Source: Coccinella septempunctata (taxonomy: Eukaryota > Arthropoda > Insecta > Coleoptera > Coccinellidae). Taken from it: a DNA stretch of 64,000 bases. A program made the translations under genes and the position numbers. Of the stretch, positions 22,792 to 34,075 are shown one piece after another. The notes under the pieces are model-generated. The model was given only the letters and a program-made list of their open reading frames with translations. It was not told the origin of the DNA and did not search any database. Numbering within the stretch: the first letter of the stretch is position 1; the number at the start of each line of letters is the position of its first letter. The stretch spans positions 29,036,936 to 29,100,935 of the forward strand of contig NC_058195.1 in the NCBI RefSeq assembly GCF_907165205.1, in the 5' to 3' direction.

Positions 22792-25150
22792 ACCTGGAAG
22801 TGTTAATATTTCATTCTTTTTGAAGACAGATCTACAACTCTCTCGATATTTTCTACCAGTTATCACTCTTATGGCCCATTTCTGCTTCACGAACATTCTA
22901 TCCATGACTGAAGTTCCACCCCAAAATATGATGCTGTAAGTCGCCAGTGATTGAAAATTAGCATAGTAAATTGTCCTCAGTACATCATCATTAACCATCC
23001 TCTTCAAGACATTCAGCGTATAAATGACGGAATTTAACTTCTTTCCCAATTGATCCACATGTTCTCTCCATTTCAAGTTTTGGTCTACTGCAACCCCCAA
23101 GAAAGACACCACCTCCTTGACGTCAACATCACCATCTTTACATCCTAGAGCGCTCGGGAAGATCTGTGAAGATCGATCTGTAGAGAAGTAGGTGCATACA
23201 GTCTTTTGCATGTTCAAGATTAGCTTGTTCTCGTGGCACCAGCTGCATATCTCATCCAGCACTGATCTAAATAAATCAAGTGAGTCATGGAGGTTTTTAC
23301 ACCTTATCAAGATGTTAGCATCGTCAGCAAAGTTCACAAGTTTACAGTTCTCCGGTAGTGTTAGGTCTAGGTCATTAATATAGATTAGAAAAAGCAGGGG
23401 TCCCAATATGCTGCCTTGTCGGATGCCCATGGTTATTTCGATGTCCTCTGAGGTGAACTTCTCACTGTTTCTATTAATAAGAACTCTCTGTTTCCTGTGC
23501 CTCAAATAACTTCTTTAGGTTCAGTTGTTTATCCCTTATACCAGATCTTTCAAGTTTTTCCAACAGTAGTTGATGATCAACGCAATCGAACGCCTTAGAG
23601 AGATCAAGAAACAAGCCCAAGGCCACATTATCCCCCTCCAAGGCCTCTAAGATAGACAATGTCAGTTCATAAATGGCAGTTTTTGTATTTTTGTTTCTCA
23701 TATAGCCATGTTGGCAGTTTGAAATGACATTAAATTTGCTGAAAAATTTCGTTAATCGCGTTGCTATAATCTGTTCAATGATCTTTGAAAACTAAGTAAG
23801 CTTATGGGTCTATAGTTACCCAATTCCTCCTCGTTTCCCTTCTTGAATATGGGTCTCACAATAGCTACCTTTAGAGCATCTGGAAAAATTCCTTCCTTTG
23901 GAATACAATTCACGATGTAAGTTAATGGAGATACTATACAAGAAATGCAAGCCCTCAACAACCTGATTGGTACTTCATCATAACCACATGCATAAGTGTT
24001 CTTCAGACTTCTCACGACTGAGATCACTTCTGTCTCAGTGACATCAAAGTCGAAAAAGGACTTCTCTATTATTTTTTGCTTCTTGGTTCTATTGGGTGGT
24101 CTCATTGATTGTAGATCATTGTAGATTTTTGAATAATGATGGAGCAGCATTAGCGAAAAATTTGTTGAATTCTTCCGCCCGTTGCTTCAGATCGTCTGTT
24201 TTTAGGGGATATTCTTTGCTCTTACCTTGCTTTCCTGTTAATGAGTTTACTAACCTCCATGTTGCTTTGCTTTTGTTATCCGCTGTTGCAATTAATCTTT
24301 CTGTGTGAGCGCGTTTAGCCGCTGAGATAGTCATATCATATTTCCTCTTCATTTTGTTGTAACTACTTTTTAATTCTTTTTTTGTTGTCGATGCAATTAG
24401 AAGATAATCTAAGATATTTTTCATTCTTTTTAATTCAGGAGTTTCTATAAATTTATTAGCTTTTGGTTTTACAGTTCTTTTTACTGAGGGAAAACATTTA
24501 TCGAATAAAATTTTGAATTTCTCTTCAAAACTGTTTCACATCTTATTCACATCCTTTGTCTCAAATTCAAAAATATCCTGCCAGTCCTGCTCCGAGAGGC
24601 AGTCTAGAAATTTTTTTGTTGTTGCCTCATTTATTTCTCTTTTGAAGTATTCGATCTTGCTAATACCCTCAGTTATATCACAAACAAACCTGAAAATACA
24701 GGTAGAGTGATCTGATATGTGATTTTCAATCACTTTAGATTCTCCTTCTAGACTTGTCATGAAATTATCCAAACATGATCCTGAGGCCGGACGTGTAGGT
24801 TCCCTGATAGTGAGATTTAAACTGAAATATTCTGCTATAGAAATAAACTCACGTGTTACTGTTTCATCAGATAGTATATCTATGTTGAAGTCTCCCATTA
24901 CTTGAATTTCTGCTTTTTCCTTCAAGCATTTCTGGAGAATGGTTGTTATTTTCTCGAAAAATATATTAACATCAGCTTTAGGAGGCCTGTAAACACAAAT
25001 TGCTATGATTCTAGTTGATTCTAAGTCTAATTGTATTGCCGAACACTCAAAAATATTGGCAATACTAATCGATGTTATATCTTGTCTCTCCTTAAAATTA
25101 TAGGAATTGAGCATGTATAGGGCACAACCCCCATGTTTACCTTTCACTGT
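22351..25150 (-). pseudogene. CR1/Jockey-like LINE, 5' truncated, broken ORF2
   Basis: Minus strand, ending in a (GATA)n tail at 22351-22370. From 25147 down: the endonuclease C-terminal part (VMGDFNIDIL, CLDNFMTS, NHISDHSTCIFRF); the connector (YACGYDEVPIRLL); NYRPISLLS near 23800; GLFLDLSKAFDCVDHQLLLE; GIRQGSILGPLLFLIYINDL; NFADDANIL; then a thumb ending PLYMAIKIFNGLPRRL. At least four frameshifts split the frame, and a (TA)n tract has expanded inside the coding sequence at 22708-22789. The N-terminal endonuclease is missing. Confidence 0.85.
22708..22789. repeat. (TA)n microsatellite inside a LINE ORF
   Basis: About 82 bp of TA repeats with one G interruption lie where the LINE thumb would read LPGLYIY. 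The tract stays open in the LINE frame as repeated Ile-Tyr, indicating growth from a native TATATA. Confidence 0.95.
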
Positions 25151-26118
25151 TAAGTCACTGTTAATTCACAATACCAATCTTAATTCCGCAACACAAAACC
25201 TTAACTTATGGGTTATTAACAACTTAAATTCGATTTTCCACAACCACCGGAGATGTCAATCATTCTTGAATGGACTATAGTTCTGACGACGATCACCTTG
25301 TCAAAAAATAGTTCAGATCTTTCATATAATATCTATTTATAGCAGTATCCCCTGCTTGAGGTATTGTGTGGAGAAAGCACGAAGTGGCTGCTGCGCCTGT
25401 CGCATCTACTGCTAATACACAACTACGAAGCGGCAGTGCTTTCGACGCACAGCAGAAACCGTACCTTTAGATGCAGCGCCTTATAGATAGCACCTGAAGA
25501 GCAATTTTCAATTCAAATGAAGCGAGAGGGTAATCAAAAAATTTGCTATTGTTCCCTAATAATTGCAAGGGATAGAAAAGGTCACCCCTAGAATTTGTTT
25601 CGCAGGAAACAAATTGGAAATATCGTTCAAGTAAAAACCGATTTTGAATCCGAATGGGATGTTAAGATTTTTGTGCCTGTTGTTGAAACAGTAAAACGTT
25701 AAAACACCTACTCGTCGGGGATATTTTTGCTCTAAAATGTGTAACATCGTTGAACTTATGATTTCTTACTTTGCTTATAATTTTATTTGTAGCTGGAACC
25801 AATATTTGATTAGCCATATTTGTATAATCGGAGGCATTTACACCAAAATTGGTGCTCTTCATTCGCTTTTCTAAAATTCATGCAAAGCCTAACATACAAA
25901 TGTTTTTACTAATACAGCCTATAATATAACGAGCTCGATGGCCGAGAGTGTTACCTTGGCACGGTACAATTATTCGACATTCCTTTGATCTCTTTATTGG
26001 CTGACGAGACGCAGCGATTTGGTCAAATAGAGCAATTTTCCCCTTACCTCTCCTATTCGGTGTTAACGAAATTAGTATATGGCGATAAATAATAAAAATG
26101 TACTGAAACCAAACAGAC
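25151..26118. other. Miga intron 3, 5' part; no gene recognised
   Basis: Includes a relatively GC-rich patch at 25370-25500 and the inverted partner (25252-25280) of the 22050 segment. No coding or RNA feature supported. Confidence 0.4.
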
Positions 26119-26388
26119 CTATTAAAAATTCTTTTGGATCTCTATCCCCATAGAGCAGCATATCTACTAAAATTTGTCTTCCAGCATCCACAAACCATAT
26201 GTAATTCTTCTGATCCCTCAAGATATGTTGAAAAGCCAGCCGCAGACAATGGAGTTTCGCTAAATACTCAACATCACTTCCACATTTCACTAGCTCAGTC
26301 CTTAATGAACGACAAGGTATTCCACTGTTTTCCAACTGTTTTAAAGCCTGTTGGTAAAGGGGGAATTCCTCAAGGTCTGGAAAAAACT
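26119..26388 (-). CDS. Miga: Mitoguardin, coding exon 3
   Basis: Follows the acceptor TTTGTTTCAG. Together with the G ending exon 2, its first two bases make a glutamate codon. It reads FFPDLEEFPLYQQALKQLEN, SGIPCRSLRTELVKCGSDVE, YLAKLHCLRLAFQHIL, WFVDAGRQILVDMLLYGDRD and PKEFLI, and ends with one G before the donor GTCTGT. LRTELV..CGSDVEYLAKLHC is diagnostic for mitoguardins. Confidence 0.93.
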
Positions 26389-26656
26389 CTGAAACAAAAT
26401 TGATTTAATTTATACATAACGATATACTGTGATGCGTATGATGGACTAGGTTAAATAATTATAAATCTAGCAGTTGTAGTTATGCACATAAGAATTTAGT
26501 CGACGTAATCAGTTCGGATAAGATCACTCTATTTTATACTGAAACTTCTACGTTACCTATGAATACGTAAATCAAAGTAATCAATTTCAGTAAAAAAACA
26601 AATGCAAAGTGTTGAAAAGCTCTGAGAATTATAGAAATCATCTCAAAGAAATCCAT

Positions 26657-27226
26657 TGTACAGGGTGGGCAAAATTCGTTGTCTACTGAGGGGATCTCTA
26701 GAACTATAGCTCTTCTTTCATGACTAATCCAAATCTGAAAATAGAACCGGTCTATCATTTCTAGATTTTGAGTTATAAACAAAAATTGGTATTATGACGA
26801 TTTCGAAAAGTTCTCATAACTTTTTTGTGTTTGAAGTTACAAATCTGAAACTTAACCTTCTTAGTCACTTTTATACGTAGATTCTACTGACAGAACCTTT
26901 TTTTCCAATTCAAAAATAAATTCAATGAAAGTTTGCATTTAAAAAAACGAAAGTTCGCCTAATGTTTCGTAATGAAAAAAATATTTGGTGCTCGTCATTG
27001 GATTCTACGTAAATAAGGGCCTGTAAAATGTTCAAGTTTCCGCTCTGTAACTTCAAAGACGAAAAAGTTATGAGAACTTTTCGAAATCGTCAAAATCTCA
27101 ACGGAGGATCTTAGGAGGCTACGGTTTTCCCCATTCTTTGTTTCTCTGAAAAAGAACTAAGAAACGTATCATTGGTTTTGCTCTAGCTCTTCTAGTTTCC
27201 AAGATTTGGGACAGCCCAGTACAATG
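26657..27226. mobile_element. Inverted-repeat MITE, TACAGGGTGGGC family
   Basis: Begins TACAGGGTGGGCAAAATTCG. Inner arms around GACGATTTCGAAAAGTTCTC (26797 onward) are matched by their inverse ending near 27095. The right terminus is decayed (CCCAGTACA). It is the same family as the copies at 47990 and 51142 in the giant foldback element. Non-coding; in Miga intron 2. Confidence 0.75.
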
Positions 27227-27259
27227 ACAATTTATCATATACATAAGTATACTTATATT

Positions 27260-28060
27260 TTAAACCTGCTCTTTGCATATAATTGGTGTACTTAAGTACG
27301 TAGATATCTGTACTAAACTATCTGCTCCTCCGCTGGGCTTATATAGGCGCCGGAAACATTTTCGTGCCTTCGCGGTCGTTCCAGAATAAAGCGGCCGCGA
27401 TCCTTCTCGAAAGATCCGACCGCCAGGGCCGGACTGGTTACACTGTCCCCTTCTTAAGCCTGTTCTGTCCCAGAACAGATTTCGTGAATTACTCCGAGGA
27501 CCGTGGCGAAACCTGCACTCATCACCATTCTTACAGTAGCCTTTCTGATGGAAGTAGCAATCCACAGTTTTTCTAGGCTCCTTGGTTTGCTTCGGGTTGA
27601 AATTGCATACTAGGATCCGTATACCAGTCTCCTGAAATACCACCTCCAGCATGCTTCGCACAACCCGACAATTCAGCTGGTCCAATCCACAACCGAGCTT
27701 GGGAACAGCTAATTTCCTAACCAAAGCGTTGAAGGTCTTCTTTCAAGCAATGCAGTGTCGTCCAGAGATTGGCTTCTGATGGGAATGTTGCTTGGTGACT
27801 TGGTAATAAATGAACCGACCTTCAATTTCGAAGCTTTTCCGATTCTTGGCTGCTGTCGCAATAGTTCTTTCTGCCGTCAAAATTTATTTCTGAATACTCT
27901 TGCTATTGCTTTGCTCATACGAATTTCCTTCGCTACACAATGAGAGAGAGAGTATTCCTCAGACTTCCTGTGTGACGCCGAACCGTGCAACGCGTGTCTC
28001 ACCATAGCAATCCATAAACCTCTGGTAATCGCTTCTACCTTGCATCGGAGTTTCCACAAG
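27260..28060 (-). pseudogene. Macro domain + CCCH zinc finger, retroelement 3' ORF
   Basis: About 265 codons with one or two frame breaks. EEYSLSHCVAKEIRMSKAIA followed by RVFRNKF is the ADP-ribose-binding opening of a TARG1/OARD1-like macro domain. YYQVTKQHSHQKP and KLAVPKLGCGLDQLNCRVVR follow (the G-x-G-L-D loop), then ILVCNFNPKQ. A CCCH finger (CYFHQKGYCKNGDECRFRHG) and a Gly/Arg-rich tail complete it. It follows directly after the integrase C-terminus on the same strand, so it was probably a 3' accessory part of the element. Macro domains bind or hydrolyse ADP-ribose adducts; CCCH fingers usually bind RNA. Its role in the element is unknown. A captured host gene fragment is the alternative. 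Confidence 0.75.
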
Positions 28061-29048
28061 ACGTACCTCTTCTTCGTCCTGCGCGTACGGGGCTAACCGG
28101 TTGAAAGGTTCTTCCTCTGGAGAGATTCCTTATCCTGTAAACTACATCATTTATCCTCTTGATTACTTCATACAGTCCCTCCCTCTGTCTCTGCAGCTTC
28201 GGAGAAAAACCTTTCCTCCTTTGTGGATTATGTAGCCACACCAGATCTTGAATCCACGTTCAATAGCCTTGATGATGTCGTAGCGCATTTTCATTCGGTC
28301 ACTTGCTTGCTGCATTTGATTGCGCACCTTGTCATGAATGTAATCCAGCTTATTTCTTAATTTACTAACGTAGTCCTCCCCAGCTACTTCTTCTCCAGGC
28401 TTACATCCAAACTCCAGGTCACAAGGCAGCCTTACTTCTCGGCCGAACATTATACTGGATGGAGTTTCCTTGGTAGATTCTTGAACCGAATATTCATCCC
28501 AGTCCCGCTGGTGATCAGAAACAACTTTGGCTAGATGTTTTTCCATGGTCCGATTCATTCGTTCGACCATGCCGTCTGATTGTGGATGAAGAGGTGTAGT
28601 CCTTGTTTTGTGAATCCCCAATTTTCTGCATACTTCTTGGAATAACTTCGATTCAAAATTTCGGCCTTGATCACATGCAGCTCTAGAGGTATTCCAAATC
28701 TGCAGAAGCATTCTTTGACCAGTTTTGGTTAGGAATACCGAAGGCTTCCACCCATTTTGTGAAATAATCCATTGCTACCAAAATGTACTTGTTTCCATGG
28801 TCTGTTTCGGGAAAGGGGCCAGCGATGTCGATAGCTACTCGTTCCATGGGGGATCCGACGTTATATTGCTTCATTGGTGCTTTTCCTTTACCATAAGATC
28901 CGTTAGCAGCAGCACAAACCTTGCATCTTCTACACCAATCATTAACGTCCTTCTTACAATTTAGCCAATAAAATCGCTGCCTAAGTTTTTCCCACGTCTT
29001 AGTTATCCCGAAATGTCCACCTGAAGTTCCATTATGTAGTCTGGTCAG
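28035..29048 (-). pseudogene. Gypsy-type integrase
   Basis: From 29048 down: LHNGTSGGHFGITKT, the CRRCKVC part of the HHCC zinc-binding site, the first catalytic Asp in VAIDIAGPFPETDHGNKYIL, the second in CDQGRNFESKLF, and the catalytic Glu in PLHPQSDGMVERMNRTMEKH. Then the C-terminal segment PSSIMFGREVRLPCDLEFG and VWLHNP-like QRRKGFSPKLQR with NDVVYRIRN. Frameshifts near 28700 and 28200 break it. DDE spacing is normal, supporting a Ty3/gypsy integrase. Confidence 0.85.
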
Positions 29049-29287
29049 AATGTCTGTGTATCGTGAAACATATGAATCGAGGTTGATTTCGTGGCTCTCT
29101 CGTGTTTTCGATCGATTTTGGGTGTTTGTTAACGTGATAAATTCCCAAAGTTATAGAAGGTGTGACTAAGTATCGGCAGTTTTATAGTGGAAAATATTTT
29201 TCCGATCGGTGTAGGAACTTGGACATAAATCATAAATAACAATTAAATATTTTCTTGAGTTTGGATTGTGAATTCACAGAATTCAAC

Positions 29288-30205
29288 ATGCCAGCGAATT
29301 GTTTGTCATGTGGTACACCGGTGAGCAGAAGTAAGCCGGCTGTTCGATGTTTTTTGTGCGTTAATGAAGCACATCTGAATTGCCTGGGGATTCCTTCGGA
29401 TGTGTTGAGGACGTCCGGACGCGGGGGAGGCATGAAATGGGTGTGTGACGGTTGCTGCACAGGTGATAAGGAGGTGCCACGTAATAATCATAACAATAAT
29501 ATTGATATCAAACTCGATGAAATTATGTCCGATTTGACTACTATCACAAGTCAGCAGGCGAAGTTCATGGATTCATTGAACTTTTATGGGAACAAGATAG
29601 ATGATTTTGAGCTGAAGATGGCAATCTTTGTGGACATCAACTCGAAGCTGCATAAGCACGATGCTGAGCTCAAGACTCTTGTGGATGAGAATACGGGCAT
29701 AAGGCGAGAGTTAATTATTTTACAACAACAGCTCAAGTCGAAAAACCTAGATGTCATCGGAATACCGGAAAGAAAAAATGAAAATATACTAACTATTGTG
29801 GAAAAAATCGCCTCAAAGCTTGGTATTCCAAATGTGGGAAATTTTATAGAGGGCTGCTATAGAATTCACTATATGCCAAAAGTTAATTTGGGGACAAGAC
29901 CTATCGTGATTGACTTCAAGAATAAGTCTTACAGAGATGAGTTTTTGCGAGCATATAGGGGAGATAAACAGAAAATCAAAACGAGCGATATTGGTTTTGA
30001 TGGGGTTGAAGAGACCATATACGTTAATGAAAGTCTGTCCCCCTATTATAGAAAACTATTCAAGTCAACTCGGCAGTTTTGTAGACACAACAATTACAAA
30101 TATTGTTGGGTCCAGGATGGCAGGCTGATGGTGAGGAGAACTGATTCCTCGAGGATTTTTCGCATTGTTTTTGAAGCTGAGCTGAACAAGTTGCCAAAGG
30201 AGTAG
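29288..30205 (+). CDS. LINE ORF1: PHD-like finger, coiled coil, RNA-binding region
   Basis: Intact 305-residue frame from the ATG at 29288. The N-terminus is a PHD-like zinc finger (CLSCGTPVS...CFLCVNEAHLNCLG...WVCDGCC). A coiled coil follows at about residues 70-150 (KLDEIMSDLTTITSQQAKFM, LKTLVDENTGIRRELIILQQ), then an RRM-like/C-terminal region (LDVIGIPERKNENILTIVEK, TRPIVIDFKNKSYRDEF, IYVNESLSPYYRKLFK). This layout is seen in ORF1 of several insect CR1/Jockey-group LINEs. It should package element RNA. No premature stop. Confidence 0.85.
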   Translation: MPANCLSCGTPVSRSKPAVRCFLCVNEAHLNCLGIPSDVLRTSGRGGGMKWVCDGCCTGDKEVPRNNHNNNIDIKLDEIMSDLTTITSQQAKFMDSLNFYGNKIDDFELKMAIFVDINSKLHKHDAELKTLVDENTGIRRELIILQQQLKSKNLDVIGIPERKNENILTIVEKIASKLGIPNVGNFIEGCYRIHYMPKVNLGTRPIVIDFKNKSYRDEFLRAYRGDKQKIKTSDIGFDGVEETIYVNESLSPYYRKLFKSTRQFCRHNNYKYCWVQDGRLMVRRTDSSRIFRIVFEAELNKLPKE

Positions 30206-30260
30206 TGCGTGATTCCTTTTGGTAGTTATTTTTCGGTATAGTTCGTTTACATTATCGGGA

Positions 30261-33114
30261 ATGGCTTTTAATTTGACTTTACATATCTTACCAAAATTGT
30301 CGAGGACTGAGGACTAAAACGACAGAATTTCTTAATTCATCATGGAATAGCACTGCGGAGGTGATATGTGTTACGGAATCGTGGCTCAGATCGACTATTA
30401 GCAGTTCGGAATTTATGTGTAGGAATTATAAAGTGTATCGGAAAGACAGATGTGATACGGGCAGTATTAAAAAAGACGGAGGTGGAGTATTCATTGGCGT
30501 TGCTGAATGCCTTCAGTGCGCGCAGGTGACGGAGGTCTGTCATTTGACCATGGTTGAGGACGTTTGGGTCAAGATTAGGCTCGGTGGAAATAGAAGCCTA
30601 TTTATTGGTGTATGTTACATCCCTCCAGATACAACTTCTCAAGATTATGCGGTCTACTTTGACGCTGTGACCGTCTTCATGGAGAATCATGCCGATGACA
30701 TTTTCCTCCTCATTGGTGACTTCAACCTGCCACTTTTTTCCTGGCATGCGGATTTGAGTAGGGAGCTTGTTTGTGATGATGTGCAGAGAGACTCGTACAC
30801 CTTCTTCCGGAACTTCACAGCGTACAACTCGTTAGTACAGTTTAACGGTAATCTCAATAAAAATGGGAGAATATTGGACTTGATTTTGGCTCCTAATATT
30901 GACATCCATATATCGCATTCTTCATCTCCACTCGTGAGTGAAGACCCACATCATCCTGCCTTAGATATAAGTGTTAACCTTAGCATAAATAAGCATAAAC
31001 CGAAAAACTTTATGTCAACGTTCAAATTCTTTAATGCTAATTATTCCGAAATAAACAATGAACTTTCAACCGTAGATTGGAAGAAGATTATGAACAGTGA
31101 AAATGTAAATACTAATGTTGCTACTTTTTATAGTATTCTATCATGTGATAGAGAAGTATGTCCCGAGGAGATCTATGAGACCCGGGGGTTTTCCCTGTTG
31201 GTTTTCCACTGCATCAATTAAGTTAACAAAAGAAAAAATTAAAGCTTATAAAAAGTTTAAAAAATTCCGTAAAACTGATGACTATGCTTATTTTTCTGTT
31301 CTTCGTAAACAATGTAAGAAACTGATTGAAAGAGATTACTCTGATTATATAGCACACATCGAAAATAATATATCTAAAAATCCAAAGAACTTCTGGTCAT
31401 ATATTGCGGAGAGTAGAAGAGACGGGCGGATTCCTAGTTCGATGACTCATGAAGATAAGGTATATGATAACGGCCAAGATGTTGTTAATGCGTTCGGTGA
31501 ATACTTCGCAGGTGTTTTTGATGATCCCAATAAACCGATCATCTATAAAAATAACAAAAACACGAATAATTTCGATAACATCAACATTGATTTTATTCAG
31601 AGGGAGGTTATATTGAAAAAGATAAGCGAGCTAAAACTCAATAAGGGACCTGGACCGGATTCAATTCATCCTGTATTCATAAAATCTTGTGCCAATTCTC
31701 TAGACTTGCCGCTACAGATGATGTTCAATCAGTCTATTCTCACCGGAATTTTTCCCAGTAAATGGAAAATTGCTAAAATTACTCGTGTTCATAAAGGTGG
31801 TAGAAAAGATATTGTGTCCAATTACCGACCGGTCTCTGTTCTGAGTCATTTTGGGAAAATATTCGAGTCAATCATAGCAGACTTTCTTTTTCGATCACTA
31901 GGAGGGAAGCTCAGCGTGAAGCAGCATGGATTTTTCAAGGGAAGGTCAGTTCTTACTAACTTGGCCCCATATGTTGATTTCATCTCAAAAAATCTGGATC
32001 AAGGTACTCAGGTGGATGCTGTGTATACGAACTTCGCCAAGGCCTTCGATAAGATTCATCACGGAACATTGTTAGGCATATTAGCAGATTTTGGGGTTTC
32101 AGGGAATCTATTGCTGTGGATTGAATCTTACTTGTCGGATAGATGTCAGTATGTTGTTGTGGACGCATTCTCGTCCACAGTTCACGAGGTCACATCAGGA
32201 GTGGTACAAGGATCGCATTTGGGTCCACTTCTTTTTAATGTTTTTATCGACGATGTGTCAACTTGTTTTTTACATGTTTATTTCGAAATCTATGCTGACG
32301 ATCTCAAAATGTATAAGTGGATTGTAAGTTTGGATGATGTCACTGGATTTCGTGAGGATCTTGACAGGTTTTCTGTATTCTGCTCGAAACGATATTTAAC
32401 ACTCAATATTGGGAAATGTAAGCATATAAGATTTACTAAAAATACTAACGTTATGGCATTTCCCCTACACATTGATGGAGTAATTGTGGTGGAGGTGAGA
32501 TGTGTGAGGGACCTCGGAGTGTTTATGATTCGAAGCAGTCATTTGAGTTTCACATAGACAGTGTAGTCTCTAAGAGTTTTAAGATGCTAGGTTTCGTTTT
32601 GAGGATTTCTAAGGCGTTCAAAAATGTGGAAACAGTCAAGACTCTATATTTCAGCTACGTACGTAGCAATTTGGAATATGTAACACCGATTTGGAGTCCC
32701 TTCTATCATAAATATAGCGATAAATTGGAAAAAGTACAAAGTAAATTCACAAAAAGTTTGCTTTACCGTTATGGTAGTAGACAAGACTACACTTATGAAT
32801 ATAGACTTCAATTGTATAAAATGGTGAGCCTGGAAAATAGAAGAGTAATGTTCGATCAAATATTTTTGTATCGTATTTTGAATGATTGTTTTGATTTCCC
32901 GTTGATAGAGAATATTCATTTTAATGCACGCTCTTTCAGTGGTCGTCGAAGACACTTATTTTTTGTACCACAGGCTAGGACCTCTCTTTATTATAACTCC
33001 ATTTATTTGAGAATAACTCGTTTTTACAATTGGCATGTTGGCAAAATTGATTTGTTTAATTTGTCCTTGTCCGAATTCAAGCGGAGACTGATGCAGTATT
33101 TGTCAAAATATTGA
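30261..33114 (+). pseudogene. LINE ORF2: endonuclease-RT with frameshifts
   Basis: Begins MAFNLTLHIL at 30261, 55 bases after ORF1. The endonuclease shows YQNCRGLRTK, VICVTESWL, LLIGDFNLPLF, RILDLILAPN and DPHHPALDI. The RT shows LNKGPGPDSIHPVFIKS, NYRPVSVLSHFGKIFESI, QHGFFKGRSVLTNL, VDAVYTNFAKAFDKIHH, GVVQGSHLGPLLFNVFIDDV and YADDLKMYK. Frameshifts lie near 30290, 31170 and 32540. The first catalytic Asp is changed to Asn (YTNF instead of YTDF), so the RT would be dead even without the shifts. The C-terminal thumb continues to 33114. Confidence 0.88.
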
Positions 33115-33289
33115 AATTAGGTAATTAAATTTTTTATATATGGTGCTAGTATAGACCTTCATTTCATATTTATATTACCATGTTTCACGATATTGTTAAT
33201 TTTATGTAAGTTAAATTTGTAGTGAATCCCTGGTATTGGGTTTATCCTGTTGGGGTTCCAGTTATGTAAATAAATAAATAAATGTCTGT

Positions 33290-34075
33290 TACACGGCTCT
33301 TCGGCACAACCAACTGAAGTCTGCTCAGTTCCATCTTCATTTTCCCAACAACGTTTTAGAAGACCTCCATCAATCCTCAACGTTTCCCATTGTTCCCAAT
33401 AAGACTTTATATTCTGGCTCAGTCTGGATACTTCTTCCCAAGTAGGTCGTCTACCGCTCTTCTTCCAACTCAGGATTACTTTCAAGTCGTTATCTTCCTT
33501 TTGTGCTCTGTGAATTTCCTCAGGTAGCCAGTCGTCTTCGATTACGGCGGTCCGCTTTAAATCTATCCTTTCTTCCAGGAGCGAACAATGGCCGAAATTC
33601 TGGGGACACCCAATGGTTTTGATCGAGCCAGTGTCTACCACAGCGACTCCTTTTAGTTTCCCAGCTGTAGCTCTTTCAAATGCCTCCCTGTGTTGCAGTT
33701 CCAGCACACAGCATCCTTTTTCCTAGCAAGCGATGTTCTGCGGACTTCTTCTTGCTCTTGTCTTACACGAAGGTGCCCTCTATGCGACGCTTGCTTCGCT
33801 GCCTCGATTTCCAAAGCCTGGGCTAAGGCATCATCTATGGTTCTAGGGCGTGCTAGTCTCAGGGCTTGTTGTATTTCACTATCCCTTATCCCATCCACGT
33901 ATATCTGGATTGATAGCTGTTCTAGGAAGCTATCTGGAGCAGATGGATAAGGCACCTTGACTAATCTCGCCACATCAGCTTCGAACTCCTGGAGATTTTC
34001 CCCTGTTTTCTGCACTCGGTTCTTCATTTGGGCATGGTAAACTTGTTGTAGATGAGCATCGCCATATCTCTTAGA
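33290..34075 (-). pseudogene. Gypsy gag fused by deletion to pol linker
   Basis: From 34075: YGDAHLQQVYHAQMKNRVQK, TGENLQEFEADVARLVKVPY, IQIYVDGIRDSEIQQALRLA, and a knuckle start CWNCNTGRHLK near 33700. Then, after a frame change, VAVVDTGSIKTIGC and the RNase H-integrase linker (DDWLPEEIHRAQKEDNDLK, SYWEQWETLRIDGGLLKR). All of the RT and RNase H is missing, so a large internal deletion occurred before the LINE insertion. The 5' end of gag is cut at about 34075. Confidence 0.8.

Larger units (their letters stand above)
29058..33280 (+). mobile_element. Near full-length LINE (PHD-type ORF1) with 9-bp TSD
   Basis: A 4.2-kb element inserted in the gypsy integrase/linker, opposite in strand. The flank AATGTCTGT occurs at 29049-29057 and 33281-33289. 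Deleting the element restores the gypsy frame across the site (VTDI|LTRL), proving the boundaries. It has a 5' leader of about 230 bp, ORF1, ORF2 and a (TAAA)n tail just before 33281. Because it begins before ORF1 it may be complete at the 5' end. Confidence 0.9.
27260..34075 (-). mobile_element. Ty3/gypsy-type retroelement remnant, split by a LINE
   Basis: On the minus strand, in order: gag with a zinc knuckle (34075 down to about 33690), a short pol linker, integrase, and a 3' macro-domain/CCCH reading frame ending at 27260. Protease, reverse transcriptase and RNase H are missing between gag and the linker. No LTRs were recognised on either side. A complete LINE (29058-33280) was inserted into the pol region and duplicated 9 bp. 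It lies in Miga intron 2. Confidence 0.85.

Noticed and set aside
25926..25975. tRNA or tRNA-derived SINE head (GATGGCCGAGAG)
   Set aside because: An A-box-like phrase without a B box or a cloverleaf that I could fold.
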